A stretch of 64,000 bases of DNA, taken from assembly GCF_024979235.1 (NCBI RefSeq), contig NZ_JANLCM010000001.1, positions 496,001 to 560,000 on the forward strand, read 5' to 3'. Both the position numbers and the translations under genes were made by a program. The notes under the pieces were generated by a model that was not told where the DNA came from, searched no databases, and saw only the letters and a program-made list of their open reading frames with translations. Below, one piece after another: positions 34,895 to 44,255 of this stretch. This stretch comes from Herbiconiux aconitum (GTDB lineage Bacteria; Actinomycetota; Actinomycetes; Actinomycetales; Microbacteriaceae). How positions within the stretch are numbered: the stretch's first letter is position 1; every line of letters starts with the position of its first letter.

Positions 34895-36784
34895 TCAGGC
34901 GATCCCGGGGCGCGGGGCCGGGTGGGGCTTCGGTTTGGCCGCGGGCAGGGCTGCTCGGGCGGGCACGAGCCAGCCGATCTCCACGGGGCGCCGTCGGCGG
35001 GCCAGCGCGAAGGCGGAGAGCAGGATGCTCAGCACGAGCATGCCGGCCATCACGAGCGCCGCGGTCACCACGGTGCCGACGTCGCCGCCCGTGAGGATGG
35101 TCTGGATGCCCGAGACCGCGTAGCTCATCGGACTGATCGTGTTGATCACCTGGAACGGCCCGGAGAGGATCTCGACCGGGTACAGCCCACCCGTCGCCGC
35201 GAGCTGCAGGGCGAGCAGCACGAGCGAGATCACCGCGCCGACCCGCCCGAACGCGGTGGCGAGGAACTGGTGGAACGCCGTGAACGCGAGCGCCACGATG
35301 AGGGAGAACCCGAGGGTGGCCGGGAGCGAGCTCCACGCCACGCCGAGCGAGAGGTGCAGGAAGCCGACGAGCAGCAGCACCTGAGCCGCGGCGATTCCGG
35401 ATGCGCGGGCGAAGGTTCGCGCGGTGAGTCGCGCGGTCGTCGCCGAGCTCGCGAGCACCGCACGGGAGAACGGGCGCAGCCAGAGGAACAGGGCGAGCGC
35501 GCCGATCCAGAGGGCGGTGGGCAGCAGGATGGTCGACACGATCTGGCCGAGGTTCGTGACCTGGTTCTCGGTGCTGACGTCGACCTTCACGGGCTGGGCC
35601 ACGACGTCACCGGCAGTCGAACTGCCGGCGGCAGGGTCGCTGTTCGCGGTGATCTGGTCGGCACCCGACTGCAGACCGGAGGCGAGCGTGCGTGCACCGT
35701 CGCCGAGCTGTGTGGCCCCGGTGGAGAGTTGCGTCGCGCCGTCGCCGAGCTGCTGGGCGCCGGTGACCAGGGCGGGGCCACTGGCGGCGAGGGTGTCGGC
35801 GCCGGATGCGAGCTCCGAGACACCCGAGGGGAGCGCCGCGAGACCGGCTGTCTGCGAGATCAGCGTGGTGCCCTCCTCGCTGAGCTTCTGAAGTGTTCCC
35901 TGGGCGATTCCGAGCTGCTGTTTGGCGGCGGCGGACACCGAGGTGTTCCCCATGACCTCGGCGAGCGCGTTGTTCAGGCTGCTCGAGGCGAACTGGGTGC
36001 CTCCGACGTACTGCGAGATCCCGTCAGGCAGCGCCGCGATCGGTGCGGTCTGCGCAGCAAGCTGGTCGATGCCACCCGACAGCTGACTCACCCCGTCCGT
36101 GTACTGGGTGAGGCCCGAGCTGAGCTGCGTGGCCCCATCGGCGAGCTGGGTCGCGCCCGTCGCCAGACCGTCGGCGCCGGTGCCGAGCTGCGTAGCGCCA
36201 CCCGCGGCATCCGAGAGGCTCGTGCCGACCCCACCGAAGCTGGTGTAGATGCCGTTCACGACCTGGGCCGTGACCTGCTGACCGAAACCGGCCTGCACGG
36301 CCGAGGCGACGGTGCTCGCGACGATTCCGGAGAGGTAGCCGTGCGAGTCATCCGTGGTGATGTCGATCAGGCCCTGCTTCGGATCGGCAGTGCCGAGCGT
36401 GTTGAGGGAGGCCGAGAAGTCTTTCGGAATGGTGAGCACCGCGTAGTAGGTGCCGTTCTCGAGGCCCTTCTGGGCGTCGGACGAGTTCGTGGCGTGCCAG
36501 TCGAAGCCGGTCTGGCCGGCGCCGGTGAGCTCGGTCACGAGACCACGGCCCGCGAAGTTCGTCGAGGTCGTGCCATCTGCGTTCGTGGTGGTGGTCATCG
36601 TGTCGTTGTTCACGATCGCGGCGGGCACGGTGCTGATGTTCGTGTCGGCGTTCGCGAGAGCGCCGGCGAACAGGCCGTTCACCGCGAGCGGTGTGAAGGC
36701 CACCGCGAGGGCGGCGAGAACGACGAGCACGATCTTGGTGCGGCGGCGCATCCGGGGCGTCGGTGTGGTGGTCGAGCTGCTCAT
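34895..36784 (-). CDS. YhgE/Pip-family membrane protein (ABC-2-permease-like)
   Basis: 629 residues. One membrane helix near the N-terminus (around residues 14-35), a ~400-residue outer region rich in repeated heptad-like units (TQLGDGATQLS, GATQLADGA, repeats from ~190 to 390) that predict a long coiled coil, then about five helices at the C-terminus with the ABC-2-type permease pattern. Homologues act as phage-infection protein or in export of unidentified cargo and type VII-related surface functions. Its start overlaps the MMPL stop by four bases, so the two are made together. An ordinary ABC-2 permease needs an ATPase; the only ABC-like domain nearby is the degenerate one on the MMPL protein. 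Confidence 0.88.
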   Translation of the reverse strand: MSSSTTTPTPRMRRRTKIVLVVLAALAVAFTPLAVNGLFAGALANADTNISTVPAAIVNNDTMTTTTNADGTTSTNFAGRGLVTELTGAGQTGFDWHATNSSDAQKGLENGTYYAVLTIPKDFSASLNTLGTADPKQGLIDITTDDSHGYLSGIVASTVASAVQAGFGQQVTAQVVNGIYTSFGGVGTSLSDAAGGATQLGTGADGLATGATQLADGATQLSSGLTQYTDGVSQLSGGIDQLAAQTAPIAALPDGISQYVGGTQFASSSLNNALAEVMGNTSVSAAAKQQLGIAQGTLQKLSEEGTTLISQTAGLAALPSGVSELASGADTLAASGPALVTGAQQLGDGATQLSTGATQLGDGARTLASGLQSGADQITANSDPAAGSSTAGDVVAQPVKVDVSTENQVTNLGQIVSTILLPTALWIGALALFLWLRPFSRAVLASSATTARLTARTFARASGIAAAQVLLLVGFLHLSLGVAWSSLPATLGFSLIVALAFTAFHQFLATAFGRVGAVISLVLLALQLAATGGLYPVEILSGPFQVINTISPMSYAVSGIQTILTGGDVGTVVTAALVMAGMLVLSILLSAFALARRRRPVEIGWLVPARAALPAAKPKPHPAPRPGIA

Positions 36785-39700
36785 CGGGGGCCTCCCTTCG
36801 AAGCGGATGATGGTGAAGCGGATGATTCGGCGGATGGGGTGACCTCGAGCGCGCCCGGGTCGGAGCCCGGCAATGCGATGCGGATGAGCTCGCGGTTGCC
36901 CAGGGTGGCGGCGTGGGTGGCGGGTTCGGATTCGAGGCCGATCATGACGGTGGTCGACGCATCCGCGATGCTCGCGACGGCGCCGGCGAATGCGGGGGTC
37001 GACGGATGCGCGAAGTCGCCGTCGCCCGCATCGATCACGAGCACGTCGGAACGATCGGCGACGCCGAGCGCCACGGCGAGCAACGACTGCGCGAGGGGTG
37101 TGAGTTCACCGAGGGTGCGGTGGATGTCGATCGGCGTCTCGCCTTCACGGCCGGCGAGTGCGCCGTTGATGCGGCCGACCAGCGCCTCGGCGTCGCCTCG
37201 GGGAACGCGACGGAACCAGGGCAGGCCCAGACGCAAACGCTCGTTCAGGGCGTCGCCGACCGTGGTGGTCGCATCCGGTCGCCGCGATTCGAGGTCGACC
37301 AGCGTGACACGCTTGGCCACCGAACCCGACTCGGAGGGAAGCACGTGGCCGAGAACCTGCAGGTGTCCCTCGTCGGGGGCGATACGCCCCGCGACAGTGG
37401 CCGCGATCAGCCGGCGGGCGGCAGTCTCGCCGGTGATGACCGCCACGGAACCGGCCGGGATCTCGAACGACACCGGGGCACCAGACCCCTCGACCGCGAG
37501 GTCTTCGGCGCTGACCGCGGCGTCGTGGCGGCGAGCCCATTCGCGTTCGCCGATGTGTTCGCGCAGGCTCTCGCCCTCCACGTCGACGTTCGGCAGGATG
37601 CGGCCGAGCCACTTCGGCAGATACCAGGCGTGCTTGCCGAGGAGCGTCATGACCGCGGGAACCAGGGTCATGCGCACCAGGAACGCGTCGACGAAGACGC
37701 CGACCGCGAGGGCGAGAGCGATGGCCTTGATGGCTCCTTCTCCCTCGGGTACGAAGGCGAAGAAGACGAAGAACATGATGAGCGCCGCCGCGGTGACCAC
37801 GCGGGCCCCGTGCTGGAAGCCCACGCGCACCGCTCTTCGGGCATCCTTCGTCTTCACGTACTCCTCACGCATGCCCGAGACGAGGAAGACCTCGTAGTCC
37901 ATGGCGAGCCCGAACAGGATCGCCATCAGCAGGATCGGGAGGAAGCTGATGATCGGGCCGGTGCTGTGCACGCCGAGCAGGTCGGCGAAGAGGCCGTTCT
38001 GGAAGACCGCGACCGTCACGCCGAACGAGGCGCCGACCGAGAGGGCGAAGCCGAGCGCCGCCTTGATGGGCACGGCGATGGAGCGGAACACCATCGCGAG
38101 CAAGAGGATCGACAGCCCGATCACGAGGATGCCGAACGGGATGAGCGCGTTGGTGAGCTGGTTCGACACGTCGATGGCGACGGCCGTCTGCCCGCTCACG
38201 GTGAACGGCGTGCCGTACTGCGCCTCGACTTCGCCCTTCATGTCGCGAAGACGCTCGACGAGCGCTTTCGTCTCCGGGGCGTCGGGCGCGGTGGTGGGCA
38301 CGACCTGGAAGATCGCGGTGTCGAGGGTCTCGTCGGGGAGGCCGGGGCCCACCGTCGCGACGCCGTCGACCGCTTCGAGATCGCTCCGGATGCCCGCCAG
38401 GTCGTTCTGGATGTCGGTGGTCTGCGTGATGTCGGCCACCACCACGATGGTGCCGTTGTAGCCGGGGCCGAACTTGTCGGCGATGGTGTCGTAGGCGATA
38501 CGCGACGAGTCGCCCTCGGGCTGCGAGGCCGCGGTGGGGAGGTTGAGGTCGAGGCTGAACGCGGGGATCGCGGCCACACCGAGCAGGCCCACGACCGCCA
38601 CGATGAACACGATCGGGGCCTTCATCACCCGGCGCACCCAGCGGCCGCCGAGGGAGGGCTTGGCGGGTTTGGCCTGCTTGACCGGCTCGCCGGATTCGTC
38701 GGTGGTGGCGGCGGCGGGCTGAGCCGGTGCATCCGTCTTCTCGTCGTCGTGCGAGGCGGCGGCGATCGCCCGGCGGGCGGCCCGCGAGCCGGGCTTCGGG
38801 GCGAGCTTGCCCTTCGAGATGCCCATGATGGCGGGCAGGAGCGTGATGGCGATGCTCACTGCCGCGAAGACCGCGAAGGCGGCCGCGACCCCCATCACGG
38901 AGAGGAACGGGATGCCCACCACGAGCAGACCGAGCAGCGCGATGATGACCGTGAGCCCCGCGAACACGACCGCGGCGCCGGCGGTGGCCACCGATTGCGC
39001 GGCCGACTCCTCCGCATCCATTCCCTGCGCCAGCTGGGATCTGTGTCTCGACAGGATGAACAGGGCATAGTCGATGCCGACCGCGAGGCCGATCATGACG
39101 GCGAGCATCGGGGCGGTGCTCGAGACGCTGGTGAAGGCGGCGACGAGGGTGATGCCGGCGAAGGAGACGCCGACGCCGATGAGGGCGGAGAGCAGGGGCA
39201 GACCGGCTGCGAGCAGGGAGCCGAAGGTGATGAAGAGCACGATTCCGGCGAAGAGCACGCCGATGCCCTCGGTGATGGTGAGGCCGAAGGTCTGGTTCGA
39301 GAAGACCTCGCCGCCGTAGGCGACCGTCATGCCGTCGGCTTGGAGGGTGTCGCCCGCGGTGGTGACCTGCTTGAGCGTCGCATCCGTCACATCCGTCGTC
39401 GGACCGTCGAACTGCACTTTGAGCAGGGCTGTCGTGCCGTCTTCGGAGATCGCGTTCGTGGCGTATTCGGAGTAGGGGCTCACAACCGCGGCGACCTGGT
39501 CGAGCTTGCCGAGGTCGTCGGCGACGTCGCTGATCTCCTGCTTCACGTCGGCGTCTTTGACGCTCTGGCCGTCGGGAGCGACGATCACGACGGTGGCGGC
39601 TGCGCCCGCCGCGGAGGGGAAGAGGTTCTCGAGCTTGTCGATGGTCTGCTGCGACTCGGTGCCCGGGATGGTGAAGCTCTCCTGGGTCTGGCCGCCGAGC

Positions 39701-39807
39701 GCGAGGCCCGTGCCGAGCAGCGCGCCGAGGACGAGCACCCAGGCGGCCACGACGTACCAGGCTTTGCGGAAGGCGAATCGTCCGATTCGGTAGAGCAGTG
39801 TAGCCAC
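36781..39807 (-). CDS. MMPL/RND-family transporter with C-terminal degenerate ABC-ATPase-like domain
   Basis: 1008 residues from GTG (AGGAG eight bases before). Residues 1-~370 and ~410-755 are two MMPL halves, each with an outer loop and about six helices; VFANQTF-type and GLAVGIDYALFILSRHRSQL and GLAMDYEVFLVSGMREEY blocks carry the proton-relay Asp-Tyr pairs. Residues ~763-985 (about 37521-36855) read like an ABC ATPase: EIPAGSVAVITG, PDEGHLQVLGHVLP, GELTPLAQSLLAVALG, VLVIDAGD. The Walker A lysine and the Walker B glutamate are missing. MMPL pumps export lipids or drugs. Middle gene of a TetR-MMPL-YhgE operon. Confidence 0.9.
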   Translation of the reverse strand: MATLLYRIGRFAFRKAWYVVAAWVLVLGALLGTGLALGGQTQESFTIPGTESQQTIDKLENLFPSAAGAAATVVIVAPDGQSVKDADVKQEISDVADDLGKLDQVAAVVSPYSEYATNAISEDGTTALLKVQFDGPTTDVTDATLKQVTTAGDTLQADGMTVAYGGEVFSNQTFGLTITEGIGVLFAGIVLFITFGSLLAAGLPLLSALIGVGVSFAGITLVAAFTSVSSTAPMLAVMIGLAVGIDYALFILSRHRSQLAQGMDAEESAAQSVATAGAAVVFAGLTVIIALLGLLVVGIPFLSVMGVAAAFAVFAAVSIAITLLPAIMGISKGKLAPKPGSRAARRAIAAASHDDEKTDAPAQPAAATTDESGEPVKQAKPAKPSLGGRWVRRVMKAPIVFIVAVVGLLGVAAIPAFSLDLNLPTAASQPEGDSSRIAYDTIADKFGPGYNGTIVVVADITQTTDIQNDLAGIRSDLEAVDGVATVGPGLPDETLDTAIFQVVPTTAPDAPETKALVERLRDMKGEVEAQYGTPFTVSGQTAVAIDVSNQLTNALIPFGILVIGLSILLLAMVFRSIAVPIKAALGFALSVGASFGVTVAVFQNGLFADLLGVHSTGPIISFLPILLMAILFGLAMDYEVFLVSGMREEYVKTKDARRAVRVGFQHGARVVTAAALIMFFVFFAFVPEGEGAIKAIALALAVGVFVDAFLVRMTLVPAVMTLLGKHAWYLPKWLGRILPNVDVEGESLREHIGEREWARRHDAAVSAEDLAVEGSGAPVSFEIPAGSVAVITGETAARRLIAATVAGRIAPDEGHLQVLGHVLPSESGSVAKRVTLVDLESRRPDATTTVGDALNERLRLGLPWFRRVPRGDAEALVGRINGALAGREGETPIDIHRTLGELTPLAQSLLAVALGVADRSDVLVIDAGDGDFAHPSTPAFAGAVASIADASTTVMIGLESEPATHAATLGNRELIRIALPGSDPGALEVTPSAESSASPSSASKGGPR

Positions 39808-39860
39808 GGGAGGGCTCCTCGGTTGTTCGTAGGGAAAATCGTGCGTGAGGGTGAGGGGAC

Positions 39861-40445
39861 TCAGCCCGAGAGGGGCAGGATCAGCTCGGTGACGACGTCG
39901 ATGAGGGCTTCCCTGACCTCGTCGACGGGTTCCATGACCACGTTGCCCGCGGGCGCGGCGACCAGGATGTAGGCGGCTCCGGCGAGCGCGATGCCGAGGC
40001 GCACGCGTTGCTGCGTGGTGGGGAGTTCGGACATGAAGGCATCGCCGATGCGAGCCATGTAGCCGAGTGCTTCATCGATCAGACGGATGTCGCCGAGGGT
40101 CTGCCCTTGGTTGATGATGATGTGTGCGGCCAGGCGGTACTCGAGCAGCAGGTCGACGAATTCGACCACGAAGGCCTCGCGCAGCTCGCGCGACGAAGCG
40201 CGCTCGACCGTCGAGGCGAGGAAGGTGCCCAGCCGCTCGACGGCGGGGGCGATGGCGCCTTCGAAGAGCGCTTCCTTCGACGAGAAGTGATAGAGCACGC
40301 TCGACTTCGAGTAGCCGGCGGCGTCGGCGATCTGCTGCAGACTCGTGCCCGCGTAGCCGTTCTCGGCGAACATCTGCAGCGCGATCTGGCGCAGCTCGGC
40401 GCTGACGTCGGTCTGGGTGCGGGTGATCGGCTGAGGGGAGGGCAC
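39861..40445 (-). CDS. TetR-family repressor of the MMPL operon
   Basis: 194 residues from GTG. Helix-turn-helix block [21 protein letters not shown] is a textbook TetR recognition region; the C-terminal ligand-binding half is helical. It is the first gene of the leftward unit, 53 bp ahead of the MMPL gene, and has two palindromes directly upstream, so autoregulation and control of the efflux genes are expected. The inducer is unknown; lipophilic compounds are usual for TetR/MMPL pairs. Confidence 0.9.
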   Translation of the reverse strand: MPSPQPITRTQTDVSAELRQIALQMFAENGYAGTSLQQIADAAGYSKSSVLYHFSSKEALFEGAIAPAVERLGTFLASTVERASSRELREAFVVEFVDLLLEYRLAAHIIINQGQTLGDIRLIDEALGYMARIGDAFMSELPTTQQRVRLGIALAGAAYILVAAPAGNVVMEPVDEVREALIDVVTELILPLSG

Positions 40446-40459
40446 ACGACGACTGTAAT

Positions 40460-40495
40460 CTGACCGATCGGTCAGGCACTGTCCGATCGGTCAGA
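40460..40495. promoter_or_regulatory. Double TetR operator
   Basis: CTGACCGATCGGTCAG (40460-40475) is a 16-bp perfect palindrome. A second, nearly identical copy, TGTCCGATCGGTCAGA (40480-40495), follows with its CCGATCGG core 20 bp away, two helical turns, so two dimers could sit on the same face of the DNA. The first lies 15 bp from the GTG start of the TetR gene. Confidence 0.8.
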
Positions 40496-40531
40496 TTCGG
40501 GGTCTACGCCCAGCTTTTCCGCAGCCCCCGT

Positions 40532-42820
40532 TCACCTGCGCAGATACTTCTCGAGCTCATCCTTCACGGTGTCGGAGATCGTGTTCGGCCCGCCGAGCAC
40601 GACGATGCGGTAGGGGTCGAGGCGATCCAATTGTGTTGCAACCGAGGGCGGAATCGAATCTTTCGTGACCAAGAGCACCGGGCTCTTGTCTGCAATCGCG
40701 GCCGCCGATCCCGAAAGCGCGTCGGGGAACACCGCACCTGATGCCACGTAGACCACGTCTCGGCTCTGGAACACGTCCTGGGACACGTTGGCGGAGACCT
40801 CGAAGCGGTCTAGGCCGTCCACCCTCTTGATCTGGGTCGCCAGGGGCTTCAGCTTCAGGAAGGTGGCATCGGAGATCGAGTTGGTGCCGCCGAGCACCAC
40901 GATGTTCTTGGGCTTCAGCCGGGTGAGCTCGGCTGTGATGGCGGCGGGAACGACATCCTTGTCGACCAACAGAACAGGCCCGCCGAGGAGGCCGGCAGCG
41001 GCGGAGCCCGACAGGGCGTCGGGGAACACGGCACCGGAGGCCACATAGGCAGTGTTGAGGCTCGGAGCGAATCCGTTCGCTGAGATGGACGCCGACACGG
41101 CGAATCGATCAGTGCCGGCGATTCGCGATACCCCCGCGCCGAACGCACTGAGTGCCGTCTCCACGCCGGCGCTGATGGTGTTGAGCCCGCCGAGCACGAC
41201 GATCTTCGCGGGTTTGAGTCTCTTCAACTCGGTAGCGATCGCTTCCGGAACGGAATCCTTACCGACCAGCAAGACGGGGCCGCCCTGCGCGCCCGCGATG
41301 GCCGACCCCGAGAGCGCGTCACTGAACACAGCACCAGAAGCGACATACGCGACGGGCACCCCGGGCGGGAAGGTCTCCGCGGAAACCCGTGCCGACACGG
41401 CGAACCGATCCGCTCCACCGATTCGTTCCACCCGCGGCCCCTCCAACCCCTGGAGGTAGACCTGCGCAGGCTCGGTCTCCGTGCCGCCCAGCAGGTCACG
41501 CGACGCACTGAACGCGACGAGCCGCCCGTCGCCCGAGATGCTCGGATTACCGCCGCCCCCTGCGCTGCCTCGCAGCGGATCGGCCGCTGTGGCACTGACG
41601 AGACTCGTCACACCCAGCCGGACGTCGCGCCAGTACGCCTGCCCGCTACCCCCAACGTCAGCCCGGACCAGATCCCCGGCGTACGAGGCGAAAGCCACCC
41701 GCTGCCCGTCATCGGATATCGAGGCGGAGAACGACGGGCCGATCGCGGACGTGGCACCGGACTGGTTCACGCTCACCAGCTGAGATGCGAGCGCCGACGT
41801 GTCTCGCAGATAGACCTGCTCGTCGACGGTGCCCACGGCCTTCGGCGAGAGGTTCCCGGCCTTCGAGTCGTACGCAATGCGCCGACCATCCGCGGAGACC
41901 ACCGGACGGCGCGAATCGCCGTTCCCACCGCCGCTACCGTCAGGTACAACGCTCACCAACCCCGTGCTGCCGGAGTCGATCGCATGCAGGAAGACTTGGT
42001 AGACCGTGCCTGAAACCGCGTTCGAACTGAGGTTCGTCGACTTCGATGCGAACGCCACCACCGTGCCGTCGCGCGACAACGATGGAGAATATGAATCACC
42101 GTTTCCGATCCGACCTGGTGAGGGCAGATTCGCGTCGCGCGTGCTGAGCAATCTGACGACTGTCATCACGCCGCTTTTCATCTCTGCCCCGAAGATCTGA
42201 CTGACATCGAAAGACGTCCCCGGCAACAGATTCGTCGCGATCGAACCGAAAGCCAATCGCGATCCATCACCGGACAGCGACGGCTGGAACGAGTTGTAGA
42301 CGCCCGCTGCCCTGCTGGTCGGGTTCCTACTGACCAGTTGCGTCGATCCAGTCGTCAGGTCTCGCAGGTAGATCTGGGTGTGACCATCGTAAGTAACTGA
42401 CGTGTCCAGATCGCTTGCATCTGACGCGAACGCCACATATCGGCCGTCGTCGGAGATCGAAGGGTTGTAGGAGTTCGAGTTACCTCCGGCCTTTTCCACT
42501 GCATTGACACTTACGAGCACGGTCTGCCCACTCGTGACGTCTCGCACGTACACCTGAGACTTCGAGGGCGGCACGGGAAGGCTGGTGAGGTTGCGAGCCG
42601 CGGACGTGAAGGCCACGAATCGGCCATCAGGCGACACCGAAGTGTCGGTCGACCCGTCGTCTCCGACCCCTCCTGAAGTGCCGGCACTGATCAGCTGCGT
42701 CTCCCCCGGCGCCGGTGTCGCCCCACCCGCCGCCTGGGCAGCGGGCAAGCCGGCGAAGAGCGAGATCGCTACGCCCAGCGCCACAGCGGGCAGGATGCGT
42801 CGGCGGAGTGCAGCAGGCAT
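40532..42820 (-). CDS. Secreted TolB/WD40-like beta-propeller protein with three cell-wall-binding repeat 2 modules
   Basis: 762 residues. A signal peptide ends near AAQAA. Residues ~40-465 contain seven or so repeats of the form SxSxDGRxVAFxSxAxNL followed by QVYLRD and a turn with LVSV: the PD40/TolB-type blade signature, predicting one six- or seven-bladed propeller. From ~470 three CWB2 modules follow, each with R(I/V)xGxDRFxVSA and VYVASGAVFPDALSGSA. Same C-terminal architecture as the protein at 18.5-19.9 kb. A wall-attached binding protein is likely; there are no catalytic motifs. Upstream region 42821-42920 holds an inverted repeat. Confidence 0.9.
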   Translation of the reverse strand: MPAALRRRILPAVALGVAISLFAGLPAAQAAGGATPAPGETQLISAGTSGGVGDDGSTDTSVSPDGRFVAFTSAARNLTSLPVPPSKSQVYVRDVTSGQTVLVSVNAVEKAGGNSNSYNPSISDDGRYVAFASDASDLDTSVTYDGHTQIYLRDLTTGSTQLVSRNPTSRAAGVYNSFQPSLSGDGSRLAFGSIATNLLPGTSFDVSQIFGAEMKSGVMTVVRLLSTRDANLPSPGRIGNGDSYSPSLSRDGTVVAFASKSTNLSSNAVSGTVYQVFLHAIDSGSTGLVSVVPDGSGGGNGDSRRPVVSADGRRIAYDSKAGNLSPKAVGTVDEQVYLRDTSALASQLVSVNQSGATSAIGPSFSASISDDGQRVAFASYAGDLVRADVGGSGQAYWRDVRLGVTSLVSATAADPLRGSAGGGGNPSISGDGRLVAFSASRDLLGGTETEPAQVYLQGLEGPRVERIGGADRFAVSARVSAETFPPGVPVAYVASGAVFSDALSGSAIAGAQGGPVLLVGKDSVPEAIATELKRLKPAKIVVLGGLNTISAGVETALSAFGAGVSRIAGTDRFAVSASISANGFAPSLNTAYVASGAVFPDALSGSAAAGLLGGPVLLVDKDVVPAAITAELTRLKPKNIVVLGGTNSISDATFLKLKPLATQIKRVDGLDRFEVSANVSQDVFQSRDVVYVASGAVFPDALSGSAAAIADKSPVLLVTKDSIPPSVATQLDRLDPYRIVVLGGPNTISDTVKDELEKYLRR

Positions 42821-42844
42821 GGGCGGGGTTCCTCACTCGAGCGA

Positions 42845-42873
42845 TGAGCAACACACCGGGTGAGGGTTGCTCA
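42845..42873. promoter_or_regulatory. Inverted repeat in the leader of the propeller gene
   Basis: TGAGCAAC (42845-42852) and GTTGCTCA (42866-42873) are perfect eight-base arms 13 bp apart, 25 bp upstream of the start codon. A further GATGAGCA copy lies at 42882-42889. It could be an operator or a leader hairpin; nothing decides between these. Confidence 0.4.
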
Positions 42874-42920
42874 CTTCAAACGATGAGCATACCTCGCTTC
42901 ACGCCAACTCAGCAAGTAGA

Positions 42921-43784
42921 TCAGACCTGGTCGCGCCAGGAATGCTTGGGGGCGAACCAGAGCTGCTCCCGGGCCTTGTCGATCGAGAGGAGGGTCTCGG
43001 TGCCGTCGACCGAGCGCGTGAACGGCACCGTCGGGAAGTGCTCCGCCGCCAGAGCGGCCGACGGGGTCGACATCACCGTGTCGGCCGCGGCGATGACGAA
43101 AGCCTCGAAGCCGCGCAGAGTGCTCTCGAGCGACAGGCGCACCGCCTGCGCGCCGTCGCGGGCATCGATGTAGCCCCAGGCGTTCCAGGCGCGCGACAGC
43201 GGAGACTCCTCGAACGACGGGAAGGCGGCGTAGTCGGCCACGTCCATGACGTTGGAGAAACGCAGGCCGATGAGCTTCAGGTTCGGGTTCCAGCGCGTGA
43301 AGTGCCGGGCCATCTCCTCCTCCACAGCCTTGCCGAGGGAGTACGTCGACTGCGGGCGCACCGCATACGACTCGTCGACCGGGAACGAGGGCGGAGGCGT
43401 CTCGGTGAACGGCAGGCCCAGCACGGTCTCGCTCGAGGCCCAGACGATGTTGTCGATGCCGGCCGCCTGCGCCGCTGCGAAGATGTTGTAGGTGCTCGGC
43501 ACGTTGTTGGCGAAGGTCGCCGAGTTGGTGAACATGCCCGGGGCCGGGATCGCTGCCAGGTGCACCACGGCGTCGACCTGGCTGTAGCGGTCGTCGACCG
43601 AGGTCAAGGCTTCGGCGACCTCGCCGTAGTTCGACAGGTCGACCCGCACGAACTTGGACCGCGCATCCGGTTCGGGCGACGGCGCCCGGTCTAGGTTCAC
43701 CACCTCGTACCCGTTGTCGAGCAACTCCCGCACCACTGCTCTGCCGAGCTTTCCGCTTCCACCAGTGACGGCCACGTTCACCAT
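42921..43784 (-). CDS. NAD-dependent epimerase/dehydratase (extended SDR)
   Basis: 287 residues from the ATG at 43784, preceded by an excellent GGAGGAG; two earlier in-frame ATGs have none. Extended short-chain dehydrogenase: NAD-binding TGGSGKLG at residue 7, the DLS acidic loop, LAAIPAPG, and the active-site YSLGKAVEEE. Substrates are usually nucleotide sugars or, for this smaller group, uronic acids and related compounds; it resembles uronate-dehydrogenase-like SDRs in length and in its short C-terminal domain. Monocistronic and divergent from the DUF1304 gene. Confidence 0.87.
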   Translation of the reverse strand: MVNVAVTGGSGKLGRAVVRELLDNGYEVVNLDRAPSPEPDARSKFVRVDLSNYGEVAEALTSVDDRYSQVDAVVHLAAIPAPGMFTNSATFANNVPSTYNIFAAAQAAGIDNIVWASSETVLGLPFTETPPPSFPVDESYAVRPQSTYSLGKAVEEEMARHFTRWNPNLKLIGLRFSNVMDVADYAAFPSFEESPLSRAWNAWGYIDARDGAQAVRLSLESTLRGFEAFVIAAADTVMSTPSAALAAEHFPTVPFTRSVDGTETLLSIDKAREQLWFAPKHSWRDQV

Positions 43785-43855
43785 GAGGGCTCCTCCGAGA
43801 TCGAATCGATTGCGCTTCATAAAGTATCTCGCCTCACCGCCGCTAGGCTGACCGC

Positions 43856-44245
43856 ATGGCCATCGTCGCATCCGTTCTCGTCGGCCTCGCGGCCTTGCTG
43901 CACGTCTACATCTGGTACATGGAGAGCGTGCGCTGGCGCACCCCCGTCATCTGGAAGCGCTTCGGCCTCGCCAGCCAGGCGGATGCCGACGCCACCGCGC
44001 CGCTCGCCTACAACCAGGGCTTCTACAACCTGTTCCTGGCAGTCGGTGCGGCCCTCGGCGTCATCCTCTACTGGACGGATGCCCGCGAGGCCGGCTTCGC
44101 TCTCGCCGTGTTCTCCGCGGGAAGCATGTTCGCGGCCTCCGTCGTGCTCCTCAGCACCGGTCGCGCCCGCCTCCAGGCGGCGGCAACCCAGGGCACCCTC
44201 CCCCTGCTGGGTGTGATCTTCTTCTTACTCGCCCTGGCGTTCTAG
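43856..44245 (+). CDS. DUF1304 membrane protein
   Basis: 129 residues with four membrane helices. The family signature is clear: HVYIWYMESVRW in helix 1 and YNQGFYNLFLAVGA at helix 2, with TQGTLPLLGVIFF at the end. Function unknown; small integral membrane proteins of this family are widespread. Starts 71 bp from the divergent epimerase start. A set of competing hairpins follows the stop. Confidence 0.9.
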   Translation: MAIVASVLVGLAALLHVYIWYMESVRWRTPVIWKRFGLASQADADATAPLAYNQGFYNLFLAVGAALGVILYWTDAREAGFALAVFSAGSMFAASVVLLSTGRARLQAAATQGTLPLLGVIFFLLALAF

Positions 44246-44255
44246 TTGCCCCTGC

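Noticed and set aside
36913..39972. A 1019-codon open frame antisense to the MMPL gene
   Set aside because: Its translation is charged, low-complexity and without any domain; it is a GC-skew shadow of a strongly supported gene. The 839-codon frame antisense to the RND gene, the 752-codon one at 31521-33779 and the 621-codon one opposite the helicase are the same artefact.
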